Source: an uncultured Eubacterium sp.
GTDB lineage: Bacteria > Bacillota > Clostridia > Lachnospirales > Lachnospiraceae
Direction of reading: 5' to 3'
DNA length: 33,653 nucleotides
Assembly: GCA_910577295.1 (NCBI GenBank)
Contig: CAJTLS010000028.1
Location: forward strand, 1 to 33,653
Positions 33,461-33,653 of the stretch are shown here, piece by piece. Below the pieces are notes generated by a model. The model was given only the letters and a program-made list of their open reading frames with translations, was not told where the DNA came from and searched no databases. Within the stretch, counting starts at the first letter, position 1, and each line of letters starts with the position of its first letter. The translations under genes and the position numbers were made by a program.

Positions 33461-33621
33461 TATGTAAAGATATGGATATACCACGCACAAACTTCAATAG
33501 GTATTGCCAAGACAAGCAAACCCGATGGGATTTGAAATTTCTATGTAAATTGTGCTTGTATTTGAATGTGGATTTAGGAGAATTGACAGAGTACATACCG
33601 CCGAGTCCGGCGAGCAAATGA
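33461..33621 (+). pseudogene. Truncated XRE-type HTH gene, 5' part lost at the IS
   Basis: From the right IS edge the frame reads CKDMDIPRTNFNRYCQDKQT and LCKLCLYLNVDLGELTEYIPP, then stops at 33619-33621. This is the second half of a small Cro/C1-type HTH domain (compare the KLCNYLNCDLGDLLEY pattern of such regulators). The 5' half is not found left of the IS, and the only ATG upstream lies inside the IS end. It is probably non-functional. Confidence 0.7.
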
Positions 33622-33653
33622 ATATGAATAAGCAGTAAAAGAGTAAAGAGGAA

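Overview
The window looks like a chromosomal segment of a low-to-mid GC Clostridia, most likely a Lachnospiraceae-type gut anaerobe. This is inferred from the protein styles (clostridial agr-like quorum locus, NiaR-controlled nadABC operon, T-box on tyrS, BIG2/FN3-rich secreted proteins), from AAGGAGG-type ribosome sites, and from TTGACA/TATAAT promoters with 17-nt spacers. No CRISPR array or rRNA was seen.

Layout. 1-3600: an agr-like cyclic peptide quorum-sensing locus. A LytTR response regulator and a GHKL sensor kinase on + face agrB and agrD on -; the two arms meet at a shared hairpin terminator, and an XRE regulator diverges from agrB. 3600-11937: housekeeping genes, with pyrG (-) divergent from a + cluster of ftsH, a HAD phosphatase, uvrC and a YgiQ-type radical SAM protein. 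11959-17061: a class A penicillin-binding protein with a cysteine-rich tail (-), then yigZ, rarA and a small membrane protein (+). 17087-19168: a secreted L,D-transpeptidase (-). 19270-19787: a gene-free, roughly 500-bp imperfect palindrome. 19915-21630: tRNA-Pro and tyrS with its T-box leader (-). 21617-23419: a two-gene cassette (AraC/GyrI-type regulator plus an unknown protein) bounded by a 28-bp direct repeat. 23402-27495: thioesterase, niaR, nadC, nadB and nadA (-), the de novo NAD operon with its promoter and a candidate operator. 27779-31866: AT-rich, lysine-rich secreted proteins, including a multidomain zinc metalloprotease, a second BIG2/FN3 protein and a remnant of a protease paralogue. 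31856-33460: a complete IS (IS5/IS1182-type), followed by a truncated HTH gene.

How genes work together. AgrD is probably cut and cyclised by AgrB; the peptide is sensed by the GHKL kinase, which signals to the LytTR regulator. NadB and NadA make quinolinate and NadC converts it to nicotinate mononucleotide, with NiaR as the niacin-responsive repressor. PBP1A and the L,D-transpeptidase both act on peptidoglycan.

The most unusual items are: (1) the long palindrome made of two diverged inverted copies, in which small internal hairpins are kept although their sequences differ, with a short related piece near 27525; (2) the 1775-bp AraC cassette that appears to have inserted exactly at the thioesterase stop codon / tyrS -35 box and left a 28-bp duplication; (3) the agr-like locus with a predicted serine-lactone peptide; and (4) the tandem hairpins before rarA, one of which can mask its ribosome site.
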